A DNA stretch of 64,000 bases, from contig NZ_JAHWFK010000036.1 of NCBI RefSeq assembly GCF_019710575.1, forward strand, positions 1 to 64,000. The letters are read 5' to 3'. Positions 25,566 to 33,662 of the stretch are shown here, piece by piece (position 1 is the stretch's first letter; the number at the start of each line of letters is the position of its first letter). A model generated the notes under the pieces. It did no database searches. It was not told where the DNA came from and saw only the letters and a program-made list of their open reading frames with translations. This DNA is from Paractinoplanes polyasparticus (GTDB lineage Bacteria; Actinomycetota; Actinomycetes; Mycobacteriales; Micromonosporaceae). A program made the position numbers and the translations under genes.

Positions 25566-28060
25566 TGCTCCGGCTTGCCGCTCAGATGCTGCGCCGCCGG
25601 ATCGGCAGCGCACTGGCAACATTGCTGGCTCTCACCGTCGGCGTCATGATCCTTGCCACCACGGGCGCGTTGGTGGAATCCGGTCTGCGTTACCAGCCGA
25701 CACCCGATCAGTATGCCGCCGCCGACGTGGTCGTGGCCCACCCCGAGCAGACCTTCGTCACCACCCTCGAATCCGGCGACGAGGAAAGGCAGACGCTCGA
25801 ACTGCCGGACGGCGGCACGGTGCCGGCGAGTCTGGCTGACAAGATCCGCGCGGTGCCGGGTGTGGTCACGGTGGCTGTCGACCACCGGGTCGCTGTGGTC
25901 GCGTCGGCTCCCGCTACCGGGCACGGCTGGAGCGTCGCCGCGCTCACCCCGTACCGGATCATCAAGGGTGACCGACCGAGCGGGCCGGGCGACGTAGTCC
26001 TGGATGCCCGCGTCGCGGGCGGCGCCGAGCCGGGTGCACGCACTCAGCTGCTGGTCGCCGGCATCAGGCGGGAGTATCGGGTGACCGGTGTCGCTGAAGG
26101 GTCGGGGCCACCGAGCGTCTTCTTCACCGACAACCAGGCGGCCCTGTTGTCCGCGAAGCCGGACCGGGCGGCGGCGATCGGCGTGGTCGCCGCGCCACAG
26201 GCCGACGTCGAGGACGTCGAAGCTGCGGTCGGTGGGCTCGCAGATGCCGTCGGCGTGCAGTCGTACGCGGGAAGTGATCGTGGCCGGGCGGAGCAGGAGC
26301 CTGGATCGGCTCAAGACCTGCTGATCGGGGTGGGCAACTCGTTCGGCGGCTACGTTGTACTGCTTGTCGGGTTCGTGGTGGCCGGCACCATCGGGTTGTC
26401 GGTCCGGCACCGTCGCCGCGAGCTGGCCCTGCTGCGGGCGATCGCGGCGACCCCGGGCCAGGTGCGACGGATGATCGTGGCGGAGGCCGCGCTGCTCAGC
26501 CTGGCCGGCGCGGCGATCGGCATTCCGGCCAGCCTGCTCACCACCGGCTGGGTGCACGGCCAATTCGTCGAGCGGGGCCTCGTTCCGGCGTCGTTCCCGA
26601 TGGTCACCCTCGGCCCGTCGGCTCTGCTCACCGCGGCGATCGTCGCCCTGGTGGCCATGCTGGCTGCTTTGTCCGCCGGCCGGCGGACTGTCAGGATCCA
26701 CCCGGCCGAAGCACTCGGTGAGGCGGCTGTCGAGCCGGCGCGCACCGGTAAGCTGCGCCTGACATTTGGCCTGATGACGCTGGGCGGGGCCGGTGCCGTC
26801 ATCTCCCTCACCGCCGGCGCCGGCGCAGAGGCCGCCATGGCCGGGGCGGTCGGCATGCTGTTTCTGTTCATCATCGCCGTGTCGCTGCTCGCGCCCTGGA
26901 TAAATCGGGCGAGTGCCTGGCTGCTGAGCCCCGTACTCCGCGCGCTGTGGGGTCCCAGCGGCTACCTGGCCGCCAAGAACCTCAAGGCAAACGCGCAAGC
27001 CATGAGTACCGTGCTGACCGCGCTGGTGTTGTCGGTCGGCTTCGGCGGTTCGGTGTGGTTCCTGCAGGACAACCTGCAGCGAGCAACAGTCAGCCAGACT
27101 CGCGACGGCACGCTGGCTCAGCGCGTGCTGCTGTCCCCGGCCGGGCTGCCCGACGGTGCGGCGGCCGAGATTCGCCGGATCCCTGGTGTGCGTGCGGCGA
27201 CCGGCGTGCGTCGCACGTCCGTCATCGTGAAGAACCCGGACATCTTCGAGCCGATCGCGGCACAGGCCATCGACCCGGACAACGCCGCTGCCACCCTGAA
27301 CCTACGGGTGACGTCGGGTCGCCTCGCCGACCTGGGCGTCGATACCGTCGCGGTCTCCCGCACGCAGGCCGCCGGCTCCGGCTGGAAGCTCGGGAGAAAG
27401 GCCGAACTCTTTCTGGGCGACGGCACCCCCGTGACATTGCGAGTCGTGGCCGTCTACGAGCGAGGTCTCGGTTTCGGCGACGTCATCCTGCCCCGACAGG
27501 TCGTCACCGGGCACACCGCGACCAACCTCGACGACCAGATACTGATTCGCACCGAGCCTGGCGCGGACGCCGAGAAGTCGCTGACCTCCCTGGCCGCCCG
27601 ATACCCGGGAAGCACGGTCATCGACTCCGCTGACCTGCACCGGCAGCTCGCCACCGATCTGGCGCTGAACTCATGGCTGAACAAGCTGTTCGTCGCAGTG
27701 CTGGTGGGATACGCCGTACTCGCCGCGGCCAACACCATGGTGATGGCGGCGCTGTCCCGCCGTCGGGAACTGTCGTTGCTACGCCTGGTCGGGGTCACCG
27801 GAAGGCAGATCAAACGGATGATCCTGGCGGAACAGGCCGGCCTGCTGGGTGTCGCCCTGATCATCGGCGGGGGCGTCGCCGCCACCACGCTCATCACATT
27901 CGTACGCGCTCTGACCGGCAACCCGGTGCCCTACGTCCCCGTGTGGGGCTGGCTGGCCGTGCTCGGTGGGACGACGCTACTGACGCTCACCACAACGATA
28001 TTGCCGATCGGCCGCTTGCTACGGGTCCCACCCGTTCACAGCATCGGCGTGAAGGAATGA
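25565..28060 (+). CDS. ABC transporter permease, FtsX/MacB-like
   Basis: 832 residues with the doubled layout of actinobacterial FtsX permeases: one N-terminal helix (residues ~14-34), a large extracytoplasmic domain, three helices (~260-375), a central pair, a second extracytoplasmic domain and three terminal helices. FtsX signatures follow each domain ('RRELALLRAIAATPGQVRRMI' and 'RRELSLLRLVGVTGRQIKRMI'). The start ATG shares bases with the ATPase stop codon, so the proteins are made together and form one transporter. Confidence 0.93.
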   Translation: MLRLAAQMLRRRIGSALATLLALTVGVMILATTGALVESGLRYQPTPDQYAAADVVVAHPEQTFVTTLESGDEERQTLELPDGGTVPASLADKIRAVPGVVTVAVDHRVAVVASAPATGHGWSVAALTPYRIIKGDRPSGPGDVVLDARVAGGAEPGARTQLLVAGIRREYRVTGVAEGSGPPSVFFTDNQAALLSAKPDRAAAIGVVAAPQADVEDVEAAVGGLADAVGVQSYAGSDRGRAEQEPGSAQDLLIGVGNSFGGYVVLLVGFVVAGTIGLSVRHRRRELALLRAIAATPGQVRRMIVAEAALLSLAGAAIGIPASLLTTGWVHGQFVERGLVPASFPMVTLGPSALLTAAIVALVAMLAALSAGRRTVRIHPAEALGEAAVEPARTGKLRLTFGLMTLGGAGAVISLTAGAGAEAAMAGAVGMLFLFIIAVSLLAPWINRASAWLLSPVLRALWGPSGYLAAKNLKANAQAMSTVLTALVLSVGFGGSVWFLQDNLQRATVSQTRDGTLAQRVLLSPAGLPDGAAAEIRRIPGVRAATGVRRTSVIVKNPDIFEPIAAQAIDPDNAAATLNLRVTSGRLADLGVDTVAVSRTQAAGSGWKLGRKAELFLGDGTPVTLRVVAVYERGLGFGDVILPRQVVTGHTATNLDDQILIRTEPGADAEKSLTSLAARYPGSTVIDSADLHRQLATDLALNSWLNKLFVAVLVGYAVLAAANTMVMAALSRRRELSLLRLVGVTGRQIKRMILAEQAGLLGVALIIGGGVAATTLITFVRALTGNPVPYVPVWGWLAVLGGTTLLTLTTTILPIGRLLRVPPVHSIGVKE

Positions 28061-28160
28061 GATGGTCGAATGCTGCCGCTCGGCTTGACTGTGGTGTGGG
28101 AACACCGTTTCTGATGCCAGAAGACTTCACGGTGTTGAGTCTTTTCGACAGGAGATCCCG

Positions 28161-29279
28161 ATGTCCCGTGTTCTTCCCCGGGTCCTGGCGGCCCTGGTGA
28201 CCGTCGGCGCCGGCCTTGTCGCCGCGCCCGCGGCCCACGCCGGCACCTCCCCCGTCCAGCGCACTGTGGACGCGCTGGTCGCCCAGGACCGGTTCGTCGG
28301 TGTGCTGGCGTCGGTGCGGCAACCCGACGGCCGTACCCGCAACTACACCGCGGGCGTCGCGGACCTGCGCACCGGAGCGAAGATGCCGGTCGACGGGCGG
28401 GTCCGGATCGCCAGCAACACCAAGATGTTCACCGCCACGGTGGTGCTCCAGTTGGTCGGCGAGGGCAAGGTCGGCCTGGACACACCGGTCGAGACGTACC
28501 TCCCGGGCGTGGTCCGTGGTCCCGGCATCGACGGGCGCGCCATCACGGTCCGGCACCTGCTGCAGCAGACGAGCGGCCTGCCCGACTACGACGAGGCGAT
28601 CTTCGCGGACTTCCCCGACGGACTGAACACCTACTACGAGCCGTACGAGCTGCTGCGGGTCGCCTTCGCCACGAAGCCGGAATCCGCGCCGGGGGCCAAG
28701 TTCGTCTACAGCAACACGAATTACATCCTGGCCGGCCTGGTGGCGCAGAAGGCGAGCGGCCGCCCGATCGGTGAGCTGATCACCGAGCGCATCATCGAGC
28801 CGCTGGGCCTGCGCGGCATGTACTGGCCGGCCGAGGGTGAGACCACGATTCGCGGCACCCACCCGCGCGGGTACTTCCCCGCCGATCCACCCGTCGACAT
28901 CACCGAGTCCGACCCGTCGCCCGCCTGGTCCGCCGGCGCCCTGGTCGGCCGTCCCTCCGACGTCAACCGGTTCCTCGCCGGACTGCTGGGCGGCCGCCTC
29001 CTGGCACCGGCGCAACTGGCGGAGATGAAGAAGACGGTGGCCGCGCCGGGGTTCGACAGCGTCGGCGGTTCCCGGTACGGCCTCGGCCTCGCCACGTTCG
29101 CGCTGAGCTGCGGCGGTTTCGCCTGGACGCACGGTGGCGTCGCGCCCGGATACGTCACCGTGGTCGGCATCACCGCCTCGGGCAAGGCGGCGACCGTCGC
29201 GGTGAACTCGATGGTCCCGAACGACGACGCCAACCGGCGACTCGAGCGGTCCCTCGACATCGCACTGTGCCGGGGCTGA
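28161..29279 (+). CDS. secreted serine hydrolase (beta-lactamase/class C PBP family)
   Basis: 372 residues with a Sec signal peptide ending AHA ('VLAALVTVGAGLVAAPAAHA'). Serine beta-lactamase-like fold: SxxK in 'RIASNTKMFTATVV' (Ser nucleophile ~residue 89), YxN in 'FVYSNTNYILAGL', and HGG in 'WTHGGVAPGY'. Most relatives are D-aminopeptidases, esterases or carboxypeptidases rather than resistance enzymes. AGGAGAT lies seven bases before the ATG. Convergent with tRNA-Sec. Confidence 0.92.
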   Translation: MSRVLPRVLAALVTVGAGLVAAPAAHAGTSPVQRTVDALVAQDRFVGVLASVRQPDGRTRNYTAGVADLRTGAKMPVDGRVRIASNTKMFTATVVLQLVGEGKVGLDTPVETYLPGVVRGPGIDGRAITVRHLLQQTSGLPDYDEAIFADFPDGLNTYYEPYELLRVAFATKPESAPGAKFVYSNTNYILAGLVAQKASGRPIGELITERIIEPLGLRGMYWPAEGETTIRGTHPRGYFPADPPVDITESDPSPAWSAGALVGRPSDVNRFLAGLLGGRLLAPAQLAEMKKTVAAPGFDSVGGSRYGLGLATFALSCGGFAWTHGGVAPGYVTVVGITASGKAATVAVNSMVPNDDANRRLERSLDIALCRG

Positions 29280-29341
29280 CTCCCCGCGTGCTCACGACGT
29301 GCATTGGTGTGCCGAATGGGCCTGCGGCGCCACGGTGAAAG

Positions 29342-29434
29342 CGGAGGCGGACGGGAATCGAACCCGCCTGGCCCGGATGCCGGGCCACACCGGTTTTGAA
29401 GACCGGGAGGGGCACCAGCCACCTGAACGCCTCC
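29342..29434 (-). tRNA. selC: tRNA-Sec (anticodon UCA)
   Basis: 93-nt gene without an encoded CCA. The acceptor stem is GGAGGCG/CGCCTCC, the anticodon arm is CCGGT-CTTCAAA-ACCGG with UCA reading UGA, the variable arm is long (GGCCCGG-CAT-CCGGGCC), and the T arm reads GCGGG-TTCGATT-CCCGT. G73 is the discriminator. The 8th acceptor pair typical of bacterial tRNA-Sec is a mismatch (T-C). It lies between the serine hydrolase gene and selD, its 5' end facing selD across 60 bp that must hold both promoters. Confidence 0.97.
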
Positions 29435-29494
29435 GGGCGTAACTCTAGACGCCTGGACGGGCGGTGTGATCAGTGCCGTGCCAGAGTGGGGGTT

Positions 29495-30505
29495 GTGACT
29501 GCTGTTGATGCGCCGCGACTCACCCAGTACGCCCATGGCGGAGGCTGCGCCTGCAAGATCCCGCCCGGGGAGCTGGAAGCCGTGGTGGCGGGGCTCGTCG
29601 GTACCGGTCTGCCCAAGGGGCCCGGCGAGCTGCTTGTCGGGCTTGACGACGGGGACGACGCGGCCGTGGTGAGCCTCGCCAACGGCACCGCGGTGGTGGC
29701 TACGGCCGACTTCTTCACGCCCGTGGTTGATGACGCCTACGACTGGGGGCGCATCGCGGCGGCCAACGCGCTTTCCGATGTGTACGCCATGGGTGGGACG
29801 CCCGTGGTTGCCGTGAACCTGCTGGCCTGGCCGCGGGATCTGCTGCCGATGGAACTGGCGGCCGAGGTGCTGGCGGGAGGGCTGGCCGTCGCCCGGGACG
29901 CGGGATGCCACCTTGCCGGTGGGCACAGCGTGGACGACCCGGAACCCAAGTACGGCATGGCTGTCACCGGCATCGCCGATCCGCACCGGCTCATGCGTAA
30001 CGACGCCGGGGTGGCCGGGGTGCCGCTGACGCTGACCAAGCCGCTCGGCGTCGGCGTGCTCAACAGCCGGCACAAGGCCACCGGTGAGGTCTTCGCGCAC
30101 GCCGTCGACGCCATGACCACGCTCAACCGGACGGCCTCGGTCGAGGCGCTGAAGGCCGGCGCCGTGTGCGCCACCGACGTGACCGGCTTCGGGCTGCTCG
30201 GGCACCTGCACAAACTGGCCCGGGCCAGCGGTGTCACCGCCCGCGTCGACGCGCGGGCCGTCCCGTACCTCGAAGGCGCTCGCGAGGCCCTGCGGGACGG
30301 GTACGTCAGTGGTGGCACCCGCCTCAACCTCGACTGGGTGCGGCCGCACCTCGACAGCGGCGTCAGCGAGGACGAGCTGCTGCTGCTGGCCGACGCGCAG
30401 ACGTCGGGCGGGCTGCTGGTGGCGGGCGAGGTGCCCGGCTTCCCGATCGTCGGCGAGCTGCTCCCGGCCCGGGCGGACGGCCGGACGCTGGAGGTTCGCG
30501 CTTGA
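29495..30505 (+). CDS. selD: selenide, water dikinase (selenophosphate synthetase)
   Basis: 336 residues. Makes selenophosphate, the selenium donor for SelA, from selenide and ATP. The active-site segment is 'YAHGGGCACKIPPGEL' with Cys (not Sec) at the catalytic position and the essential Lys. The AIRS-type ATP-binding fold follows: 'NALSDVYAMGGTPVVAVNL', 'LAGGHSVDDPEPKYGMAVTG', 'MTTLNRTASVEAL', 'TDVTGFGLLGHLHKLA' and 'DAQTSGGLLVA'. GTG 29495 with GGGGG upstream fits the family N-terminus; an upstream extension in frame crosses the tRNA gene and is rejected. A MerR-type gene follows. Confidence 0.95.
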   Translation: MTAVDAPRLTQYAHGGGCACKIPPGELEAVVAGLVGTGLPKGPGELLVGLDDGDDAAVVSLANGTAVVATADFFTPVVDDAYDWGRIAAANALSDVYAMGGTPVVAVNLLAWPRDLLPMELAAEVLAGGLAVARDAGCHLAGGHSVDDPEPKYGMAVTGIADPHRLMRNDAGVAGVPLTLTKPLGVGVLNSRHKATGEVFAHAVDAMTTLNRTASVEALKAGAVCATDVTGFGLLGHLHKLARASGVTARVDARAVPYLEGAREALRDGYVSGGTRLNLDWVRPHLDSGVSEDELLLLADAQTSGGLLVAGEVPGFPIVGELLPARADGRTLEVRA

Positions 30506-30532
30506 CTTCGAGTGCACTCGAACTGCGAGGCT
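30504..30532 (+). promoter_or_regulatory. MerR-type promoter/operator overlapping the selD stop codon
   Basis: A perfect 16-bp palindrome (TTCGAGTGCACTCGAA, 30507-30522) starts two bases after the selD stop and follows a TTGACT -35 box. Palindromes placed in an over-long spacer are typical of MerR-family autoregulated promoters. The merR ATG is 17 bases downstream. Confidence 0.75.
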
Positions 30533-30538
30533 GAACCC

Positions 30539-31012
30539 ATGGCGAACGGACTCACCGTCGGCGAGGCGGCGGAAACGGTCGGGCTCACCGTGCACACCCT
30601 GCGCTGGTACGAGCAGGAGGGGCTGGTCGAGCCGGTCGAGCGCGACACCGCGGGCCGTCGCCGCTACTGCGACCGCGACCTGGACTGGCTCCGGCTGCTG
30701 ATCCGCCTGCGCGGCACCGGCATGCCCGTGCGCGACATGCGCCGCTACGCCGAGATGGTGCGCGCCGGCGACCACACCGTCGGCGACCGCCTGCGGCTGT
30801 TCGTCGAGCACCGCGAGCGGGTTCTCGCCCGCATCGAGGAGCTGCAGCAGGACGTCGCGATGCTGGACATCAAGATCGCCCTGTACGGCGAGATGGACCG
30901 TGCCCAGCAGGAGGAGCAGGCCCAGCAGGACAGCGACTTCCAGCGCGCCCGGCACGAGCTGGGCCTCGACCGCCTCGACACCGAAGCGACAGCGACGGCG
31001 CCCGGCCGCTGA
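30539..31012 (+). CDS. MerR-family transcriptional regulator
   Basis: 157 residues. Winged helix-turn-helix 'LTVGEAAETVGLTVHTLRWYEQEGLVEPVERD', then 'RRRYCDRDLDWLRLLIRLRGTGMPVRDMRRYAEM' and a long dimerisation helix ('RVLARIEELQQDVAMLDIKIALY'). No metal-binding Cys cluster is present; the type resembles AdhR-like, stress-responsive members. Its own palindrome lies directly upstream. Position between selD and the formate dehydrogenase operon invites a role there, but this is only inference. Convergent with fdhC. Confidence 0.9.
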   Translation: MANGLTVGEAAETVGLTVHTLRWYEQEGLVEPVERDTAGRRRYCDRDLDWLRLLIRLRGTGMPVRDMRRYAEMVRAGDHTVGDRLRLFVEHRERVLARIEELQQDVAMLDIKIALYGEMDRAQQEEQAQQDSDFQRARHELGLDRLDTEATATAPGR

Positions 31013-31110
31013 CCCCGCCGCCAAGACACGGCGCGGTCGCTGACCCAGCCGTCACAAACGGCGCGGCCGCTGACCCCGCCGCCAAGACGCGGCGCGGTCG
31101 CTGATCCAGC
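31007..31110. repeat. 30/31-bp tandem repeats between convergent merR and fdhC
   Basis: Three full copies (31007-31037, 31038-31067, 31068-31098) and one partial copy of a unit starting cgctgacc(c/a). Each contains a GCCG...CGGC stem. The array spans exactly the gap between the stop codons of the convergent genes, so multiple short hairpins could end transcription both ways. Confidence 0.85.
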
Positions 31111-32364
31111 TCAAGCTGACGCCGGCCCGCCCGGAACTGACGGCGGGGCCGCTGCACCACCGCTGACCTTGACGCCGCCCGCCTTGTTCAGGCCCTCGCG
31201 CTGCGGGATGACCGTGTAGCGCGGATCCTTTGCCGACTCTACGCCGCCCTCGAACACCCCGAAGCGGGTCAGCGCCGAGCCGGCCAGCAGCGAGGCGCCG
31301 GCCAGCGCCGACACGACCCGGCTGCGGTGTCCCACGACCGCGCCGACCGCTCCCACCGCAGTCAGCAGACGGGCGGCACGCAGCAGTTTGCCCGGTCGGC
31401 CCTTCCGGTACGGTTCGCTCAGCAGCCCGTGCCCGTGCTCGACCCGGTGCCCGGCCGCGAGCTCGACCGCCGCCCCGGCCACCGCCATGCGCCGCATCGA
31501 CCGGCCCGGCGCCGCGACCAGCCCGACACCGGCGCCACTGGCCAGCGCGCTTCCGGCGAACATGAAGGGCAGGTCCGGGTACGCGGCGTTCCAACTCGGC
31601 ACAGCGGTGTCCGAGAAAAGCACTGCGGTGTACGTGGCCAGCCCCGGAGCGAGCAGGGCGGCCCCATACCCGGCGGCCGCACCGACCGGCGGCAGCACCT
31701 TGCGGGCCAACCCGAGCACACCCCTGTCCGGCAGGAACGGCGCGACCTCGGCCGCTGCCGCCACGCCCGCCGCGCCACCGAAGAAGCTCAGCAGCCAGGT
31801 GCCCATCGACATCGGCGAGGTCGGCTTGGCCACCCGCAGCATGTGGTGGAAGCGGTCCGGCCGCCCCAGGTCCTTGATCAGGAAGAACGCGCTGGCCCCC
31901 AGCGCCCCCATGGCCGTGGCCCGCCCCGCGACGCGCAGCACCGGGTCGTTGGTGGCCTGCCCGCCCGCCGCGACCATCGCCGACCCGGCGGCCAGCCCAC
32001 CGGTGAACAGGTAGATCGCAATGTCATGTGTCCACACCGGCGGCCGCACGATGGGCCGCCCGTAATAGGACTGAAAGTCGGCCTCGGGCACCATCGACCG
32101 GTCCCCGCCCCGGCCACGTCTGCCGCCGCGCCTGCCGCCGGACCGCTCGCCCGAGGACCGGCCGCCCGACGAACGACCACCCCGGGACCGAACGCCCAAC
32201 GAGCCGCCATCCAAGGAGCCGCTGCCCGAGGCGCCGCTGTCCGACGAGGCGCTGCCCGAGGCGCGGCTGCCCGAGGCGCCGCTGCCCGAGGCGCCGCGAT
32301 CGGATGAGCGCTGGTCCGAGGAACGTTCGTCCGGGGTGGGCACGCCGGAGGAAGTCGGGCTCAC
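31111..32364 (-). CDS. fdhC: formate dehydrogenase membrane subunit (NrfD/PsrC-like)
   Basis: 417 residues. After a ~90-residue Ser/Gly/Arg-rich N-terminus (repeats such as 'GASGSRASGSASS'), the conserved part begins at 'MVPEADFQSYYGRPIVRPPVW'. It contains about eight hydrophobic segments of the NrfD family ('DIAIYLFTGGLAAGSAMVAA', 'SMGTWLLSFFGGAAGVAAA', 'ALLAPGLATYTAVLFSDTAVP'). It should anchor FdhA-FdhB and pass electrons to quinone. GTG 32364 overlaps the fdhB stop (GTGA), so translation is coupled. The disordered N-terminus is not typical for the family. Confidence 0.9.
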   Translation of the reverse strand: MSPTSSGVPTPDERSSDQRSSDRGASGSGASGSRASGSASSDSGASGSGSLDGGSLGVRSRGGRSSGGRSSGERSGGRRGGRRGRGGDRSMVPEADFQSYYGRPIVRPPVWTHDIAIYLFTGGLAAGSAMVAAGGQATNDPVLRVAGRATAMGALGASAFFLIKDLGRPDRFHHMLRVAKPTSPMSMGTWLLSFFGGAAGVAAAAEVAPFLPDRGVLGLARKVLPPVGAAAGYGAALLAPGLATYTAVLFSDTAVPSWNAAYPDLPFMFAGSALASGAGVGLVAAPGRSMRRMAVAGAAVELAAGHRVEHGHGLLSEPYRKGRPGKLLRAARLLTAVGAVGAVVGHRSRVVSALAGASLLAGSALTRFGVFEGGVESAKDPRYTVIPQREGLNKAGGVKVSGGAAAPPSVPGGPASA

Positions 32365-33662
32365 TTGCGCCTCCCGGCGAATGCGACAACCGCCGTGGCG
32401 GCCATGGTCAACGCGGCCAGACCGGCCCGCTTCCACATCGCCACGACGTCGCGGGTCGGCACGTGCGGGTCAGGCGGCAGCCCGTACACCTCGGGCTCGT
32501 CGAGCAGCAGGAAGAACGCGCCGTCCCCGCCCACCCCGTCCGACGGGTCGTTGCCGTACAGCCGCGCCTCGGCCACCCCTTGCGACTGCAGCGTCTCGAG
32601 CCGGCGCGCGGCCCGCTCGCGCAGCTCGTCGAGCTCACCGAACTGGATCGACTCGGTCGGGCAGGCCTTCGCACAGGCCGGCTCGAGCCCGTCACCGATC
32701 CGGTCGTAGCAGAGCGTGCATTTCCAGGCCCGCCCGTCGTCCTCGCGCCGGTCGATCACACCGTACGGGCACCCGGAAATGCAGTAGCCGCAACCGTTGC
32801 AGATGTCGTCCTGCACCACGACCGTGCCGAACTCGGTGCGGAACAGCGCCCCCGTCGGGCACACGTCGAGGCAGCCCGCGTGCGTGCAGTGCTTGCAGAC
32901 GTTCGACATCATCAGCCAGCGGAAATCACTCCGCGGCGCCTCGTTCACCCGCCCGGGAAGATCAGTCATCGGCATGCCCAGGAACTCGCCGCTCCCCGAA
33001 GCGCCAACCCCGATGGCGCCCGCCCCGGAAGCGCCAACACCAGAAGCACCGCCGTGAGACGAGCCGCCCGCACAAGCGCAGCCCTCAGAGGCCCCGGCCC
33101 CCGAACCGCAGCCCCCGGAGGAGCCGGCCGCAGAAGCGCCACCGCGAGACGAGCCACCCCCACAAGCACAGCCCCCGGAAGTGTCACCGGAGCCGCACCC
33201 CCCGGTGGCGCCCGGCGAAGGAGCAGCACCGATGAATTCCGTACCGGCGGTGGCCGCCGCGGCCAGAGCGTCAACGGCCGGCGGAATCCCCGGCGACGTC
33301 CCAGTGTCCGGGGCGGACCGCGCAGCCACCACATTGGTCGCCGGCACGGAACTCGGCCCTACCGGCAGCCCCGCGAAGGCCCCCGGCGTGTCGGTGGCCG
33401 CCCCGGAGGACGACCGGGGCTGCTCGATGAACGCCACATGCCGCCACGAATTGGCTGTCAGCCCGCCCGTGTTGTCGTACGACTGACCGAGCAGGTCGAA
33501 CCCGTCGTCCGGCACCGCGTTCCAGGTCTTGCAAGCCACCTCGCACGCCTTGCATCCGATGCACACCGAGGTGTCGGTGAAGAACCCCATCCGCGGCGGC
33601 GCGTCGGTGTACCCGGCGTCCAGCGCCGGATCGAGCGGCCCGTACAGGCTATTGCTGCCCAT
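32361..33662 (-). CDS. fdhB: formate dehydrogenase iron-sulfur subunit with Gly/Ser/Cys-rich insertion
   Basis: 433 residues; family members are about 280-330. Four 4Fe-4S clusters are expected: 'CIGCKACEVACKTWN' near the start, then 'CKHCTHAGCLDVCPTGAL', 'CNGCGYCISGCPYGVI' and 'CTLCYDRIGDGLEPACAKACP'. Between the first and second groups lies an insertion of ~150 residues. Its second half is almost only Gly, Ala and Ser with paired-Cys units (GGCGSG, GGCACGG, EGCACAGG). A C-terminal hydrophobic helix ('LAALTMAATAVVAFAG') may dock on FdhC. ATG 33662 lies inside the fdhA 3' end (14-bp overlap). Confidence 0.93.
   Translation of the reverse strand: MGSNSLYGPLDPALDAGYTDAPPRMGFFTDTSVCIGCKACEVACKTWNAVPDDGFDLLGQSYDNTGGLTANSWRHVAFIEQPRSSSGAATDTPGAFAGLPVGPSSVPATNVVAARSAPDTGTSPGIPPAVDALAAAATAGTEFIGAAPSPGATGGCGSGDTSGGCACGGGSSRGGASAAGSSGGCGSGAGASEGCACAGGSSHGGASGVGASGAGAIGVGASGSGEFLGMPMTDLPGRVNEAPRSDFRWLMMSNVCKHCTHAGCLDVCPTGALFRTEFGTVVVQDDICNGCGYCISGCPYGVIDRREDDGRAWKCTLCYDRIGDGLEPACAKACPTESIQFGELDELRERAARRLETLQSQGVAEARLYGNDPSDGVGGDGAFFLLLDEPEVYGLPPDPHVPTRDVVAMWKRAGLAALTMAATAVVAFAGRRK

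Noticed and set aside
21715-29279. Mobile element or genomic island between selB and tRNA-Sec
   Set aside because: No integrase, transposase, terminal repeats or duplicated tRNA end was found. Kept only as a possible insertion by comparison with expected sel clustering.
29495-30505. SelD as a selenoprotein
   Set aside because: The active-site position is Cys (GGGCACK) and no in-frame TGA occurs.
31007-31110. CRISPR-like 30/31-bp repeats
   Set aside because: Units are contiguous with no spacers.
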